This document shows, piece after piece, positions 8,236 through 16,180 of a stretch of DNA of 64,000 nt. Numbering within the stretch: the stretch's first letter is position 1; every line of letters starts with the position of its first letter. Below the pieces are notes generated by a model. The model saw nothing but the letters and a program-made list of their open reading frames with translations. It did no database searches and was not told the DNA's origin. Source of the DNA: Verrucomicrobiota bacterium. GTDB taxonomy: Bacteria; Verrucomicrobiota; Verrucomicrobiia; Opitutales; Opitutaceae. Both the position numbers and the translations under genes were made by a program. The stretch covers positions 1-64,000 of the forward strand of contig JAEWNN010000136.1 of the NCBI GenBank assembly GCA_023457035.1. Reading direction: 5' to 3'.

Positions 8236-11079
8236 TCAGGCTACGAGCTGGCGGTTCAGCTCGTCGAGCAACGGGACGAGCCGTTCGCCGAAAAGTTGAT
8301 GGGCCTTGCCGAGGCCGCCACGCTGCGAGAACGGCGCGTAGTCGAAGTCGTCGGGCTCGACGGTGACAGCGGTGGCGATGTGGTCGCGGATGAGTTCGAG
8401 CCAGGCGAGCTGGTCGGGCGTGAAGGTCGTGCCGGCGGCGGCCTTGTCCATCATCCACTCGTTGAAACGCTCGCGGACGGACTCGGCGAACGGCTTGAGC
8501 ACCGGCTGCTGTGCGAGCGCGAAGCGGACCAGCGGGATCAGGTCAGCGAAGCGATTCGGCACAGAACGCCCGCGGACTTTCTCGGGCGCGGTGGCGGCGA
8601 ACGCGTGCCAGAGTGTTTCCTCGGTCCACGCGGCATTGGTGTCGCGCAGCTTGTTCTCCAGCTCCTTCAGCAGCGGTTCGGTGAGGCGCTGCGCATACGG
8701 GCGGGAGTAGAGAATCTGGAGCGCGGTGATCTCGGCGCGGTACTGCTCCACGTACTCGCGGAAGGACTGGACGAGGCTCTGCGCGCGGGCTTTCGCGGTG
8801 GCGTCGAAACCCTGGAACTCGACCTGGTCGAGCGTGACGGTGTCGATCGTCTGCTCGGCGTCCTGCTTGGTCTTGGCGAGGGCGTCGCGGAAAACCGGAT
8901 TGTCGAAGGGCGCGCAGGCCGCAGCAGCGAGCTGTTTGCGGGCGGCGGCGAGCGCCTCCGGCGTGGTTTCCGCGGGGCTGCTGCCGGGGCGCCCGGTGGC
9001 CTGCGCGGCGGCGACATCGGGGTCGATGGCGCGCAGGAGTTCGCCGGAAATCTGCGCGAGCGTGCGACCGCCGGCGAGCGCGGCGAGCGACTGGCGCTGG
9101 GCGGGCGTGATCTCGCGGTCGAGGCGAGACAGGCGGCCGGCGAGAGTCGTGAGGCTGTCCTCGTCGCGTTTGCCGAGGGCGACGCCGAGGAGGAGCTTCT
9201 CGAAACCGACGCCTGGTTTGCGCTCCAACGGGCGGGAATCGGTCTTGTCGCTCTCGCACACGCCCACGGCATCGACGATGACAAAGTGGGTCTTCGCGCG
9301 GGCATCGGCGCCGGAGACGGCCTGCAGATCGGTGGGCGAAAGCACGCGCGTGCCGCGGCCCTTCATCTGCTCGAAGTAGACCCGGCTGCGCACATCGCGG
9401 AGAAAAAGGAGGCACTCCAGCGGTTTGATGTCGGTGCCGGTGGCGATCATGTCGACCGTGACGGCGATGCGCAGCTGCGGCGATGTACGGAACTCCTGGA
9501 TGAGCGAATCGGACTTCTCGTAGCGCTTCGTCTCGGGGTTGTAGGTCTTGTAGGTGATCTTCTTCGCGAAGTCGTTGCCACGGCCGAAGACCTCGCGCAC
9601 GAGGTGGACGACGTCCTCGGCATGGGAGTCGTCCTTGCAGAAGATGAGCGTCTTCGGGATGAGCGTGCGGCCGGGGAAAAGATCGGTGCCGAGCGCCTCG
9701 TGGTAGGCGGCGAGCACGGTGCGAATCTGCGACGGAACGACGACGGAGCGGTCGAGGTCGCTGGCCGCGTAGGCGAGATCCTCGTCGAGCTGCTCCCAAC
9801 GGCGGGCGCGGGTCTCCTTGCTGCGTTTGTCGACAAAGAGGCCCTTCTCGACCTTGCCGCCGCGCGCCGTGACCTCAGTGCGGATGCGGTAGACGTCGTA
9901 GCCGACGTTGACGCCATCGGCGACGGCGCGCTCGTGGCCGTACTCCATCACGAGGTTCTGGTTGAAGAAACCGATGGTCTGCTTCGAGGGCGTGGCGGTG
10001 AGGCCGACGAGATGGGCGTCGAAGTATTCGAGCACTTGGCGCCAGAGTCCGTAGATAGACCGGTGGCATTCGTCGGTGACGATGAAGTCGAAGAACTCCG
10101 GCGGGACGGCGCGGTTGTAGGCGACTTCCTTCGGGCGGGAGTCGGCGGCGCTGAGCTCGGCGGCGGACTTGTCGTCGAGATCCTCGTCGAATTCGGCCTC
10201 GCCGCGCAGAATCGAATAGAGCCGCTGGATCGTGCAGATCGTGACGCGCGCGACGGAGTCGAGGCGGTTCGAGGTGAGGTGCTGGACGTTGTAGAGCTCG
10301 GTGAACTTGCGGCCGGTGTCGGGCGTGACGAACTGGTCGAACTCGCCCTTGGCCTGTCGCCCGAGATTGGCCCGGTCGACCAGGAACAGGATGCGGCGCG
10401 CCCCGGCGTGGCGGATCAGGCGGTAGCCGAAGGTGCAGGCCGTGTAGGTCTTGCCCGCGCCGGTGGCCATCTGGACGAGGGAGCGCGGCTGATCGGCGGC
10501 GAAGGATTTCTCGAGGCTGGTGATCGCCTCGACCTGACAATCGCGCATGCCGTTGCGCGAAAGGTCCGGGAAGCGGCGTAGGCGGGCGCGCAGGGTGTCG
10601 GGCTGCGTGAGCCAATCGGCGAGCGTCTCAGGCTGGTGAAAGGCGAAGAGCCGACGCGAACGTGGGTCCGGGTCGCGCTCGTCGCGGAAGAAGGTTTCGA
10701 CGCCGGTGGACTCGTAGGCGAAAGGCAGTTTGCCGGTGTGCGACGGGAGAAGCGCGGCTAGGAAATCGGGAAGATTCTCGGCGTAATGGCCGGACTGATC
10801 GGCAACGGTGGAGAGCGTGGTGCCCTCCTTCTTCGCCTCGATCACGCCAACCGGAACGCGGTCGACGAGAAGCAGATAGTCGCAGCGGCCCGATTTCAGC
10901 GGCACTTCGCGCAAGGCGATACCGCGGGCGGAGCCGGGATTGAAAGCCCGGTAGTCCTGCACAGCCCAGCCCGCGGCGTCCAACAGGGCGTCGATCTGCG
11001 CGCGGGCGTTCTGCTCAGGTGTGCGGCTGGGTTCCACCGGTCGTGTGGGGTTGCGGGTCTGCGACCGGTGAAAAGGCAA
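8236..11079 (-). CDS. hsdR: Type I restriction enzyme motor/nuclease subunit HsdR
   Basis: HsdR uses ATP to translocate DNA and cuts unmodified DNA. The 947-residue protein shows an N-terminal nuclease with D67 and the EAK of VGVIEAKKEG (E81, K83). A superfamily 2 helicase follows: ATGAGKT (205-211), DECH (336-339), GLTATPSK and the motif VI region MKGRGTRVL. The C-terminal part (about 680-947) is the helical region that docks on HsdM/HsdS. It is the first gene of the operon on this strand. The start is uncertain: relatives usually begin close to TPEQNARAQID (residue 20), but no ATG, GTG or TTG lies there. The assigned ATG at 11079 makes a 19-residue leader encoded by a REP-like sequence. Confidence 0.93.
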   Translation of the reverse strand: MPFHRSQTRNPTRPVEPSRTPEQNARAQIDALLDAAGWAVQDYRAFNPGSARGIALREVPLKSGRCDYLLLVDRVPVGVIEAKKEGTTLSTVADQSGHYAENLPDFLAALLPSHTGKLPFAYESTGVETFFRDERDPDPRSRRLFAFHQPETLADWLTQPDTLRARLRRFPDLSRNGMRDCQVEAITSLEKSFAADQPRSLVQMATGAGKTYTACTFGYRLIRHAGARRILFLVDRANLGRQAKGEFDQFVTPDTGRKFTELYNVQHLTSNRLDSVARVTICTIQRLYSILRGEAEFDEDLDDKSAAELSAADSRPKEVAYNRAVPPEFFDFIVTDECHRSIYGLWRQVLEYFDAHLVGLTATPSKQTIGFFNQNLVMEYGHERAVADGVNVGYDVYRIRTEVTARGGKVEKGLFVDKRSKETRARRWEQLDEDLAYAASDLDRSVVVPSQIRTVLAAYHEALGTDLFPGRTLIPKTLIFCKDDSHAEDVVHLVREVFGRGNDFAKKITYKTYNPETKRYEKSDSLIQEFRTSPQLRIAVTVDMIATGTDIKPLECLLFLRDVRSRVYFEQMKGRGTRVLSPTDLQAVSGADARAKTHFVIVDAVGVCESDKTDSRPLERKPGVGFEKLLLGVALGKRDEDSLTTLAGRLSRLDREITPAQRQSLAALAGGRTLAQISGELLRAIDPDVAAAQATGRPGSSPAETTPEALAAARKQLAAAACAPFDNPVFRDALAKTKQDAEQTIDTVTLDQVEFQGFDATAKARAQSLVQSFREYVEQYRAEITALQILYSRPYAQRLTEPLLKELENKLRDTNAAWTEETLWHAFAATAPEKVRGRSVPNRFADLIPLVRFALAQQPVLKPFAESVRERFNEWMMDKAAAGTTFTPDQLAWLELIRDHIATAVTVEPDDFDYAPFSQRGGLGKAHQLFGERLVPLLDELNRQLVA
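11045..11070 (+). repeat. Degenerate REP-like element overlapping the hsdR start
   Basis: The plus strand reads gtgggg followed by ttgcgggtctgcgaccggt. This matches the head and hairpin layout of the better-preserved REP copies at 18133-18287. On the minus strand it supplies codons 4-12 of hsdR. It marks the insertion of a repeat at the 5' end of the gene. Confidence 0.5.
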
Positions 11080-11304
11080 CCGTCTCCACTCATTCGAGGC
11101 AAGGGCGGAAGGCGAAGAGATATGCGCGACAGGGAGCGTTTACGACCCCGCTCGCCAATATCCAGAAGCCTGACACAGGCGCGTTCGGCGGCCCCGCCAT
11201 CCCCGCGAAGTCGGCGCGAAACCGCGCAAATTCGCCCGGCCATTGCCCCTCCAGACGCCTGTGGCCGAGTCCCGGCGGCTCCAGTTTGAGCGCCGCCAGC
11301 TACG

Positions 11305-11415
11305 AGATCGGCAAGAAGATCGGCAGAAATCTGCGGTCGATTTGCCGATTAACAGTCAAAAGTCATTTTCTAACAACGTTTGACGCCGCGCTAAAGATCG
11401 GCATTAAGATCGGCA
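11305..11415 (+). promoter_or_regulatory. Two pairs of AGATCGGCA direct repeats upstream of fic (candidate operator)
   Basis: The nonamer agatcggca occurs at 11305-11313 and 11317-11325, and again at 11395-11403 and 11407-11415. Units within each pair are spaced 12 bp, and the two pairs are exactly 90 bp apart. An inverted version (tttgccgatt) lies between them at 11341-11350. The last unit ends four bases before the fic ATG at 11420, so a bound protein would block translation initiation or transcription. The same arrangement (12-bp and 90-bp spacing) recurs before the fic relic at 15275-15372, which argues for a conserved regulatory site. The 340-bp divergent hsdR/fic gap (11080-11419) holds nothing else recognisable. 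Confidence 0.6.
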
Positions 11416-11419
11416 AAAG

Positions 11420-12616
11420 ATGCTCACAAAGACCGCCATTGAGCCCGTGGTTCCGACCCAGCGGCTTCAGCCGCTGGAGGACTTGGCGTGCACGGTTCTG
11501 GAGTCTGCCGCCCGGCTATCCGCGAAGGTTCGCGAGCCGCTCCGCACCCAACTCGCGGAGCTCACGCGGTGGATGCACTGCTACTACTCAAACCTCATCG
11601 AGGGGCAGCAGACCCGCGTCCGCGACATCGAGGCAGCGCTGAAACAGGACTTCGCCGCCGAGCCGGCGAAACGGGACCTGCAACGCCTCGCGCTCGCCCA
11701 CTTGGAGGTGCAGCGCTGGGCGGCGACGCAGACCGGATCGCTGCACACCGCCGAGTTCATCCGCGAACTGCACCGGCGTTTCTATGCCGCGCTGCCGGAG
11801 GAGATGCGGATCGCCACCACCTCGGCCGGCGCCAAAACACCGCTGACGCCCGGCGAACTCCGCAACCGCGATGTCGAGGTCGGCTCGCATGTCGGCCCGC
11901 CGCACGAGCTCGTTCCCGCCCTGATGGGGCATTTTCAGTGGCGGTACGAATCCGCCGATCTTTCGCGTCTCCAGCGGATCATCGCCATCGGCGCCAGCCA
12001 TCATCGGCTCGCCTGGATTCACCCGTTCCGCGACGGAAACGGCCGCGTCGTCCGCCTCTTCTCCGACACCGTCATCCGCCAGCTCGGCATCGACGGCGGC
12101 GGCCTGTGGTCGCTCTCGCGCGGCTTCGCCCGCAACCGCGACGAGTACTACGCGCGGCTCGCCAACGCCGACCAGGAGCGCAGCACCACCAGCGCCGACG
12201 ACGGCCGCGGGCACCTGAGCGAACGCGCCCTCTGGGATTTCTGCGAGTTCACGCTCCGCACCATGGTCGACCAGATCGCCTTCATGGAGCGCTTGCTCGA
12301 TCTCGACGGGCTGGAGCAACGGATCGATCACTACATCCACGTCGCCGAGCCGGCGGTCGCGAAGGACGCCGACAAAATCTTCCTCCTGCTCCGCGAGGCA
12401 TTGCTCCGCGGCCAGTTCGCCCGCGGTGAGGCCGGCCGCATCGTCGGCGCCGGTGAGCGCACCGGCCGCGACCTCCTTGGCCGCACCATCGCCGCCGGAC
12501 TTCTCACCTCCGAGTCACCCAAGACGCCCGTCTCCCTCGCCATCCCCGCCAAGGTGCTCGACAGCTATTTCCCGCAGCTCTTTCCTCTCAATCCAGTCGG
12601 TGGTGACGTGCGATGA
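11420..12616 (+). CDS. Fic-domain AMP-transferase (class II, self-inhibited)
   Basis: Fic proteins transfer AMP (or another phosphate-containing group) to hydroxyl side chains of target proteins. The 398-residue protein contains the full active-site motif HPFRDGNGR (201-209) with the catalytic His. Upstream it has the inhibitory helix motif S-x-x-x-E-G in YSNLIEG (57-62), the N-terminal arrangement that defines class II enzymes restrained by their own Glu. The C-terminal 100 residues look like a winged helix (GEAGRIVGAGERTGRDLLGR), which could bind DNA. It is transcribed away from hsdR behind paired direct repeats. The winged helix and those repeats together suggest autoregulation, which is inference. 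A broken copy of its 5' part lies at 15275-15570. Confidence 0.92.
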   Translation: MLTKTAIEPVVPTQRLQPLEDLACTVLESAARLSAKVREPLRTQLAELTRWMHCYYSNLIEGQQTRVRDIEAALKQDFAAEPAKRDLQRLALAHLEVQRWAATQTGSLHTAEFIRELHRRFYAALPEEMRIATTSAGAKTPLTPGELRNRDVEVGSHVGPPHELVPALMGHFQWRYESADLSRLQRIIAIGASHHRLAWIHPFRDGNGRVVRLFSDTVIRQLGIDGGGLWSLSRGFARNRDEYYARLANADQERSTTSADDGRGHLSERALWDFCEFTLRTMVDQIAFMERLLDLDGLEQRIDHYIHVAEPAVAKDADKIFLLLREALLRGQFARGEAGRIVGAGERTGRDLLGRTIAAGLLTSESPKTPVSLAIPAKVLDSYFPQLFPLNPVGGDVR

Positions 12617-12727
12617 CTACGGAGCCAGTCGCAAATGACATTTCTATGGCCTCGAAGCCGCCCTCGAACAATTCCGCGAGCTCGAGGAGGACCTGAAGAA
12701 GTGATGTAGCCCCAACCCAAACCACAC

Positions 12728-13666
12728 ATGGCCGTTCCAACCTACGATAAACTCCTGCGTCCGATTCTTGCCCTCGCCGCGCAAAAACCGATCACCCGCG
12801 TGGTGGCTACGAAGGAGATGTGTCTTCAGTTCTCGTTGACGGCCGCCGATTCCGAGCAGCGGATTCCGAGCGGGAAGTCGACGTACATCCATAATCGGAC
12901 CGGATGGGCGATGACCTTTCTGACCAAGGCCGGTTTGATCGCAAAGATCGAGGCGAAGACCTACCGCGCGACACCTGCCGGCAATGATTTCCTGAAAGCC
13001 CACCCGGAATCTATCCGTCTGTCAGACCTTCGTCTTCTGCCGGGATGGGAAGATGCTTGGGAAGCGGGCCGAGAACGGCGCCGAGCGAAGGCAGCGGAAG
13101 GTATTGATCCGGCCGCTGGCACCTCTGACGAAACAGCGACGCCCCTTGAGGTGATTGGGCGAGAGGTGGAGGCGCTTAGGGATGCGCTCCGTTCGCGCCT
13201 CCTGCGCACAATTCTTGAGCAGACACCGGAGTTCTTCGAACAACTGGTGCTCGATGTGCTGCTCGCGATGGGGTATGGCGGCTCGAAAGAGGATGCGGCT
13301 GAAAGGCTCGGGCGGAGCGGGGATGAGGGTATTGATGGCCGGATCAACCAAGACGCCCTCGGATTGGATCAGATCATGGTGCAGGCGAAGCGATACAAGT
13401 CCGACAACATCATCGATCGGAAGACCATTCAGGCGTTCATCGGTTCGCTGGCCGGGCAAGGCGTGACCAAGGGGATCTTTATCACCACGAGCAGCTTCGC
13501 CGAAAGCGCCCGCGAATTCGTCCTCCGGGGTTCAACGACGAAGGTCGTTTTGGTCGACGGGACGATGCTGATCGACCTCATGATCAAACACCGGATCGGT
13601 GCGCGGGTGGCCCACACGTACGAACTTTACGAGCTCGACCAGAACTATTTCGACGAGGACGAGTGA
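12728..13666 (+). CDS. mrr: Mrr-family type IV restriction endonuclease
   Basis: Mrr enzymes cut DNA that carries foreign methylation. The 312-residue protein has the N-terminal Mrr winged-helix domain (about 1-90) and the Mrr catalytic domain (about 165-285). The latter shows FFEQLVLDVLLAMGYGG, then GDEGIDGRI (catalytic Asp) and IMVQAKRYK (the Q-x-K variant of the E-x-K motif), followed by GVTKGIFITTSSFAESA. The 111-bp gap after fic contains a short open stretch (about 12645-12705) that reads like the end of a helical protein but has no start. GC is visibly lower than in flanking housekeeping genes, as expected for mobile defence genes. Pairing with the type I system suggests a layered DNA-modification barrier. 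Confidence 0.92.
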   Translation: MAVPTYDKLLRPILALAAQKPITRVVATKEMCLQFSLTAADSEQRIPSGKSTYIHNRTGWAMTFLTKAGLIAKIEAKTYRATPAGNDFLKAHPESIRLSDLRLLPGWEDAWEAGRERRRAKAAEGIDPAAGTSDETATPLEVIGREVEALRDALRSRLLRTILEQTPEFFEQLVLDVLLAMGYGGSKEDAAERLGRSGDEGIDGRINQDALGLDQIMVQAKRYKSDNIIDRKTIQAFIGSLAGQGVTKGIFITTSSFAESAREFVLRGSTTKVVLVDGTMLIDLMIKHRIGARVAHTYELYELDQNYFDEDE

Positions 13667-13811
13667 CGATGACGCCTGAGGGGAGTCAATGGGGACAGGC
13701 CCTGCAAAAAGCCCCGCGGACTGGCGCGTGGCACCGAACAAGAAGGTCCCGCGGTGGGCGTTCTGTTTTCTCGACCCCGGGGTGGCATGGCGTTTGTCTG
13801 CGGACTTCCCC

Positions 13812-14801
13812 GTGAAATTCCTGACCCCCGTCCTCGTTGCGGTTTTGGCCAGCGTCGCGCCCTTTGCCCTCGGCGAAGGCGCGCCGACCGCTGCGGCGCA
13901 GAAGACCACCAGCGCGCCTCCGGACATGAGCCGGTTTTTCCCGCCGCCGATGCAAAGCTTCGCTCTTTACGGCGACGGCAAGGTCCCGAACTCGAAACCG
14001 AGCCCCGACGAAGAGACCGGCGCGGACCGCGGCTTCGTGCGCAATGTCTCTCGTCCGCAGATCCAGGTTCACCTGCCGGCGCCGAGCCGGGCGAACGGTG
14101 CGAGCATGCTCATCTTCCCGGGAGGAGGCTATGCCGGGCTCACGTTCGAGTACGAGGGAACCCAACAGGCGCGCTTCTTCGTCGCCCACGGTTTCGCGGC
14201 GTTCGTCGTAAAATACCGGGTACCAAGCGATCAGACGATGGAGAACAAATCCATCGGTCCGCTGCAGGATGCCCAGCAGGCGCTGCGGTTCGTCCGCCTG
14301 CACGCGAAGGAGTGGAACCTGGATCCGGCCCGGATCGGTGCCATCGGATTTTCCGCGGGAGGGCACTTGGCCTCGACCCTGGCGACGCACTTCGCCACGG
14401 CGCATATCGACAATCCCGAGCAGGTGAGCCTTCGCCCCGACTTCCTCGTTGTGGTCTATCCCGTCATCAGCATGGACGCGAAGATCACACACCTCGATTC
14501 GCGCAAGGCCTTGCTGGGCCCGAGCCCGTCGGAAGACGACGTGCGTCTGTTCTCCAACGAACTTCAGGTGACCAAGGACACCCCGCCCACCTTGATCCTG
14601 CATGCGGCCGATGACGGGCTCGTCGACGTGGACAACAGCGTCGTGTTCTTCCAAGCGCTGCGGCACGCCGGCGTCCCGGTCGAAGCGCGACTCTTCGAGA
14701 AGGGCCAACACGGCTTCTTTCTCCTCCCGCCCGATGCGTGGCAACGGGTGATCATCGAGTGGATGACTGCGAACGGCTGGCCCTTTGCACGGGCGAAGTA
14801 G
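13812..14801 (+). CDS. Exported alpha/beta-hydrolase, acetyl-ester or xylan-esterase type
   Basis: The 329-residue protein starts at a GTG (13812), which places a clean signal peptide first (MKFLTPVLVAVLASVAPFALG). An upstream ATG at 13689 would bury it. It is an alpha/beta-hydrolase. The oxyanion region is FPGGGYAG, the nucleophile is the Ser in GFSAGGH, the acid is the Asp in HAADDGLVDV, and the catalytic His is in KGQHGFF. These features match the BD-FAE-like esterases that deacetylate plant sugars and are common in polysaccharide-degrading Verrucomicrobiota. It lies between mrr and the fic relic and may have been carried in with the island. Exact substrate cannot be told. Confidence 0.8.
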   Translation: MKFLTPVLVAVLASVAPFALGEGAPTAAAQKTTSAPPDMSRFFPPPMQSFALYGDGKVPNSKPSPDEETGADRGFVRNVSRPQIQVHLPAPSRANGASMLIFPGGGYAGLTFEYEGTQQARFFVAHGFAAFVVKYRVPSDQTMENKSIGPLQDAQQALRFVRLHAKEWNLDPARIGAIGFSAGGHLASTLATHFATAHIDNPEQVSLRPDFLVVVYPVISMDAKITHLDSRKALLGPSPSEDDVRLFSNELQVTKDTPPTLILHAADDGLVDVDNSVVFFQALRHAGVPVEARLFEKGQHGFFLLPPDAWQRVIIEWMTANGWPFARAK

Positions 14802-15274
14802 CGCACCCCGTTGAGCCCGGGAGGCGATCCGGGCGCGGTCAGTCCGATCGTTCGAACATCGGTGAGATCCCCCGTTTCCGGTTGAGCCGCTGTTGCAGTG
14901 GCAAACGCCCAAGCGAGCTGAAACGGGGCCTGATGCTCGGGCCACTGGATCCCCGGAGTGTTCGGTGGTGTGTCGCCGGATTCCGGTGATGCGCAAAGCG
15001 CGGTGGCGAGGCAGGCTTGCCGAAAGGCCGCGCTTGGTGGCGAGCTGTCGGCCCGCGCGCGGGCCTCGGTACGATCCCAGCCTGGGCAGCCATTTTCGAA
15101 GCCCGACGCGCCCCTTGCCCGTCGGGCTTTGTGCTTTCGATGTGCGTTCAGCTTCGGTGAGTTGGGGCGGTGTGTACGTGCCGCACTGAGCTACCGGGTC
15201 GCGTATTGTTCCCCCGGCGCCGATCATCGCATTTGGTTGATCCCCTGTTGTCCGCGCTCCACCCGGCTCGCCAA
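14802..15274. other. Non-coding stretch between the esterase and the fic relic
   Basis: About 470 bp with no frame that shows a recognisable protein, signal or terminator. The sequence is irregular and less repetitive than the other gaps. It is probably decayed island DNA. Confidence 0.5.
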
Positions 15275-15570
15275 GGATCGGCAAAATGATCGGCAGGGAA
15301 CAACGAAACACGGGCGTCATAGGTATCGAAAGCCAATGGCTATCAACGCCTAATGCCGCGCTAAAGATCGGCGATAGGTGCTTACCAATACTGCGATTGA
15401 GCCTGTGGTTCCGACCCAGCTGCCTTCAGCTGTTGGCGGACTTGGCGCGCACGGTCCTGGAGACTGCCGCTCGCCTTTCCTCGAAGGATCACGAGCCGCT
15501 CCGCTCCCGGCTCGCGGTGCGTACCCTGAGTATGCACTGCTACCACTCGAATCTCAGCGAGGGACACAAG
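15275..15570 (+). pseudogene. Relic of a second fic gene (5' end plus upstream repeats, frameshifted)
   Basis: From the upstream repeats (15275-15283, 15287-15295, 15365-15372) through about 64 codons, this matches the fic locus at 11305-11610. GTG at 15378 replaces the ATG, and the next codons read IEPVVPTQ as in fic. A one-base insertion near 15420 then shifts the frame. The rest continues in the next frame as ADLARTVLETAARLSSK and MHCYHSNLSEG, keeping the inhibitory S-x-x-x-E-G motif. Similarity stops near 15570, 40 bp before the next gene. The catalytic HPF motif is gone. The copy differs from fic at many positions, so the duplication is old or the second copy came from a related strain. 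Confidence 0.85.
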
Positions 15571-15609
15571 GCCTTGCGGCAACCATCTGGGGTCTCCTTT
15601 GTTGCCTTC

Positions 15610-16155
15610 ATGCAACGTAAAGAATTCCTCACCACCGCCGCTGCTACGCTCGGCTCTTGCTTGTGTGGCGGCGCGCTTCTCGGTGCCGAGACGCCGTCGG
15701 CCGAGGCCGACTCGCCCGAAGTCCGCGATCTGCGGCAGAAGATCGAGTTCATGCAGAAGCGGATGGCCCGGCTGGTCGCCGCGCTGGATGCTCCCACCCG
15801 GTCGCGGGTGCTCGAAACGATGGGACGCGAGTGTGCGAAGGAATTCGCCTCCCTCACGGAGCGCTTTCGCGGGAAACCGCGGGAGTTCCTCGACGAGGCC
15901 CGCCGCCAATGGATGAAGGAGGCGAGCTACGATCCGGCCACCGGGACCGTCCGTGTCGTGGATCGGGCAGCCCACTGCACCTGCGCCTTTGTCCGACCCG
16001 GCCTCACTCCGGCGGACTTCTGTGCCTGCACCCTGGGGTGGCAGAAGGAGGCGTACGCGACCATCCTCGGTGAACCGGTCGATGCGGAGCTGGAGTCGTC
16101 GGTGCTGCGTGGCGACAGCTGCTGCGCCTTTCGCATGCGGGCGCGGCGTGGATGA
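15610..16155 (+). CDS. Exported Cys-rich protein of unknown function (DUF6144-like pattern)
   Basis: This 181-residue protein starts MQRKEFLTTAAATLGS followed by CLCGGALLG, an N-terminal export signal that could be lipidated at Cys or exported by Tat. The mature part is helical, then shows a cysteine cluster: HCTCAF, DFCACTLGWQKE and, near the end, GDSCCAFRM. The pattern C-x-C, then FC-x-C with GW-x-K-E and a final CC-x-F resembles a family of uncharacterised proteins (DUF6144 and amino-thiazoline hydrolase-like) in which the cysteines may hold a metal or disulfides. It begins just after the fic relic and marks the right edge of the island. Function unknown. Confidence 0.7.
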   Translation: MQRKEFLTTAAATLGSCLCGGALLGAETPSAEADSPEVRDLRQKIEFMQKRMARLVAALDAPTRSRVLETMGRECAKEFASLTERFRGKPREFLDEARRQWMKEASYDPATGTVRVVDRAAHCTCAFVRPGLTPADFCACTLGWQKEAYATILGEPVDAELESSVLRGDSCCAFRMRARRG

Positions 16156-16180
16156 AGCGACGCGCCCCGTCGGCTGGAGC

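Noticed and set aside
7846..10581. Open frame of 911 codons on the plus strand opposite hsdR
   Set aside because: It is an antisense shadow of a gene with all HsdR motifs. Very high GC removes stop codons from the opposite strand. Composition (V, E, G, D, L, R-rich without motifs) is typical of such shadows.
11080..11419. Possible CRISPR-like array in the hsdR/fic gap
   Set aside because: The repeated unit is only 9 bp and spacing is 12 and 90 bp, so these are operator-like repeats, not CRISPR. No cas gene is near. The window has no CRISPR array.
12640..12710. Short helical-looking stretch ending ALEQFRELEEDLKK between fic and mrr
   Set aside because: It could be the tail of a lost gene (for example a methyltransferase or partner of Mrr), but it has no start and is too short to assign.
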